DNA from: a virus
Strand: one strand, 5' to 3'
DNA: 23,868 nucleotides
IMG/VR virus record: IMGVR_UViG_3300047549_000004
Span: 1-23,868 of that record
In this document: positions 22,467 to 23,868 of the stretch, one piece after another
How the letters are laid out: each line of letters starts with the position of its first letter
Numbering within the stretch: the first letter of the stretch is position 1
Notes under the pieces: model-generated
What the model was told of the DNA's origin: nothing
Databases searched by the model: none
Seen by the model: the letters and a program-made list of their open reading frames with translations, nothing else
Program-made: the position numbers and the translations under genes

Positions 22467-23079
22467 AGCCGTTTGTCCTTTTGACTTTTGTAGCTGGGCG
22501 AAGAGATCCCTCAAACACTGTTTGCCAATCATTTTTTGTCAAAACATCCCAGTAGTCGTTAACTAATGGAAGAATCCTATTTTCAATGATTGCTGCCGCA
22601 GAACCAATTTCAGAATGGTACCAGCCATACCGAGGATCCAAATAAAGGACTTGATCGCCACTAATTAGGGACTTACCAGATAACACCCAAGGCGTTCTGC
22701 CCTTGGCGTTCAATGATTCAACTATGCTAGATGTACGCCCTAGCATAACGTTCTTAAGCGGAATGGCTTGGCAGTCCCTGCCAGCACTTTCAGGACATGA
22801 TAACGCCCGTATACCAATGGAAGACATGCCGGCAGTTGATCCGTATTCTACATAATACTGAAGTATCTTTACTGGTCCCTCAGCTTCTGTAGTTTCGGAT
22901 ATGTTGCTTATGGAATCGACTTTTAACCCATGGTCTGTAACTATATCAGCTATACGTGAATTGCGTTTTGAATCAAACAGTCTGGAAACACTTTTATCTA
23001 CAATGGACCTTTTTATTTCCTCGCGGAGATAGTTTTGAGCGTCAACGTAGTGTAACGTTAATATATCGGCTAGGCGCAC
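22384..23079 (-). CDS. Hypothetical neck-region virion protein, 231 aa
   Basis: The start is GTG at 23077-23079, four bases after the upstream stop, with GGGA about 7 nt before it; no ATG is available near the 5' end. Residues 1-60 are helical and basic. The centre has strand-like segments with VKILQYYVEYGSTAGMSSIG, then two cysteines (ALSCPESAGRDCQA) and GDQVLYLDPRYGWYHSE, and a helix IIENRILPLVNDYWDVL. I know no family name. The order before gp10-type and head-closure-type genes suggests a connector/neck virion protein. The last 25 residues are Ser/Arg-rich and overlap the 92-aa ORF; copy F of the palindrome falls at WQTVFEG. Confidence 0.65.
   Translation of the reverse strand: MRLADILTLHYVDAQNYLREEIKRSIVDKSVSRLFDSKRNSRIADIVTDHGLKVDSISNISETTEAEGPVKILQYYVEYGSTAGMSSIGIRALSCPESAGRDCQAIPLKNVMLGRTSSIVESLNAKGRTPWVLSGKSLISGDQVLYLDPRYGWYHSEIGSAAAIIENRILPLVNDYWDVLTKNDWQTVFEGSLRPATKVKRTNGYGFEVRTKNESSVGPASSSRQSRGNRS
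22511..22525. repeat. Dispersed 15-bp palindrome, copy F (outer base differs)
   Basis: tcaaacactgtttgc lies inside the 231-aa gene, encoding Q-T-V-F on the minus strand. Copy E encodes the same Q-T-V-F in an unrelated protein. Same reading frame use in two genes may be chance or common constraint. Confidence 0.75.
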
Positions 23080-23083
23080 AATA

Positions 23084-23868
23084 TTATCCCATTACTGGCG
23101 CGATCTGCGCTCTAGTTTCCATCAGCATTTGCTCAATCTCTTCAGTTTCTTCTTTTCCTTCTTTTAGGAGATCTTCACCGTCTAGATCGTACGAGGATCC
23201 CTCTTCAGCGCCTGGGATGCCCTTGAACTTATTACGAATACGCCCAAGCATAATTTTAGCCCGTGCAATAGCGTACTTCTTAAACCAAATTTGATGTTGG
23301 TAGGGAATAGCTGGGATGCCCATTATCAGATCGTCGGAAGCCTCATACCGGGCATTATAGAATACAGTAACATCGTATGCTAGGGCTAGTGCTGGGTCAG
23401 GCATTCTTAAATACAAGGCATAGATGCGCCGAGGAGTGCCAGTTGAGTTATCAACTTCCCATTGCCCTGTCCATTGGGGCTCAATAGAAAAAACTCTGCG
23501 GGCCTCTTTGATTCTAGCAAGAGACAGAGCGAAGTCACCGTAGGCTAGGGTAACAGTGCCCATTCCCATACCGATAACGGTGTCTAAACGGAAAGGATTT
23601 TCCAACAGAATACCGGAACCAGTTAGTTCCGGTTTAACGAAGTCTACATGAGCAATGTCAATGAACCCAGGCATCTGAGTAAGATCAAAAATATATTTAT
23701 GCTGCCCAAATGAGTACGGCTGATAGATAGCGTTAGTTCTGGGTTTAAACCGAGTCAAAACATCACAAGCGTCTCTGATAGCTCGTACGTAATGAATATC
23801 CTGTAGTTCTACGTTTACACTTAAGCCACCAAGTTCAACATTTATGGAAGTCTTGAGAGTCGCTATTG
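23084..23868 (-). CDS. Conserved virion structural protein of the neck region, 5' end outside the window
   Basis: The frame is open from the right edge to the TAA at 23084-23086 (261 codons visible), so the true start lies beyond the window. Residues read GGLSVNVELQDIHYVRAIRD at the visible N-terminus. Later come PQWTGQWEVDNSTGTPRRIY and the helix WFKKYAIARAKIMLGRIRNK, with F-K-G-I-P. An acidic end follows, with DLDGEDLLKEGKEETEEIEQ. The motif AK-x-x-LG-x-IR-x-K-x-x-G-x-P followed by DGxxLLxEG is, from memory, common in conserved myophage virion proteins near the connector. No enzyme motif is seen. A TTG at 23756-23758 would give a 224-aa product, but the coding pattern clearly continues upstream, so it is not the start. 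Confidence 0.7.
   Translation of the reverse strand, partial: IATLKTSINVELGGLSVNVELQDIHYVRAIRDACDVLTRFKPRTNAIYQPYSFGQHKYIFDLTQMPGFIDIAHVDFVKPELTGSGILLENPFRLDTVIGMGMGTVTLAYGDFALSLARIKEARRVFSIEPQWTGQWEVDNSTGTPRRIYALYLRMPDPALALAYDVTVFYNARYEASDDLIMGIPAIPYQHQIWFKKYAIARAKIMLGRIRNKFKGIPGAEEGSSYDLDGEDLLKEGKEETEEIEQMLMETRAQIAPVMG

Noticed and set aside
23084-23758. TTG at 23756-23758 as the start of the rightmost gene
   Set aside because: The same frame is open and protein-like to the window edge (for example GGLSVNVELQDIHYVRAIRD), so the gene is 5'-truncated by the window.
1-23868. tRNA genes, CRISPR arrays, insertion sequences, attachment sites
   Set aside because: I found no cloverleaf-like sequence, regularly spaced short repeats, transposase-like frame or integrase context. 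The dispersed palindromes are kilobases apart and not an array.

Overview
The window is a late structural (virion morphogenesis) module of a tailed dsDNA phage with a contractile tail (myovirus, Caudoviricetes). Every gene I can support lies on the minus strand, so transcription runs from position 23868 down to 1. Gene spacing is tight, with several ATGA/TAATG-type junctions and short gaps, as in one long late operon. I see no integrase, lysis, replication, tRNA or host-like genes. Host and phage genus cannot be fixed from the sequence. The glycine-rich beta-modules in the tail proteins are a style I associate with phages of aquatic bacteria, but that is only an impression.

Layout in the direction of transcription. 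(1) Neck/connector region, 23868-19308: a 5'-truncated conserved virion protein, a 231-aa protein, a doubtful overlapping 92-aa ORF, a 130-aa tail-completion-like protein, a 132-aa unknown, a 196-aa head-closure-like protein and a 541-aa terminator-like protein with a beta-rich C-terminus. (2) Tail shaft, 19302-13373: a 67-aa small protein, the contractile sheath (702 aa), the tail tube (193 aa), a T4 gp26-family protein with a split zinc-ribbon motif, an overlapping 68-aa chaperone-like partner and the tape measure (677 aa). (3) Baseplate, 13348-5378: a gp48/54-position protein, a gp53/LysM-like protein, a gp27/gpD-like hub, a gp5/gpV-like spike with an HxH tip, a 422-aa protein of unknown role, a small Cys-rich protein, a gp25/gpW-like wedge and a gp6/gpJ-like wedge. 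(4) Tail periphery and fibres, 5345-1: a 241-aa protein, a 1027-aa multi-module protein with a possible gpI-like segment, a 187-aa unknown and the first 215 residues of a tail fibre with collar repeats and a glycine-rich domain that runs off the left edge.

The most striking signal not explained by the genes is a dispersed 15-bp palindrome, GCAAACANTGTTTGC. It occurs six times (5361, 8554, 13356, 16336, 19675 and 22511), roughly every 3-5 kb, and a partly deleted seventh copy lies at 1245. Three of the six copies fall in the short gaps between late genes with a shared flank (GTTTGC-R-GTTA on the plus strand). The others lie inside reading frames. The shape (7-bp arms around one central base) is that of an operator for a dimeric DNA-binding protein and recalls the dispersed stoperators of some temperate phages, but the function is not known from this sequence. 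Other points of interest are a beta-module reused in three tail proteins, a second module shared by two baseplate proteins, an out-of-frame chaperone overlap, a heavily overlapping small ORF in the neck region and protein-like sequence beyond an amber stop.
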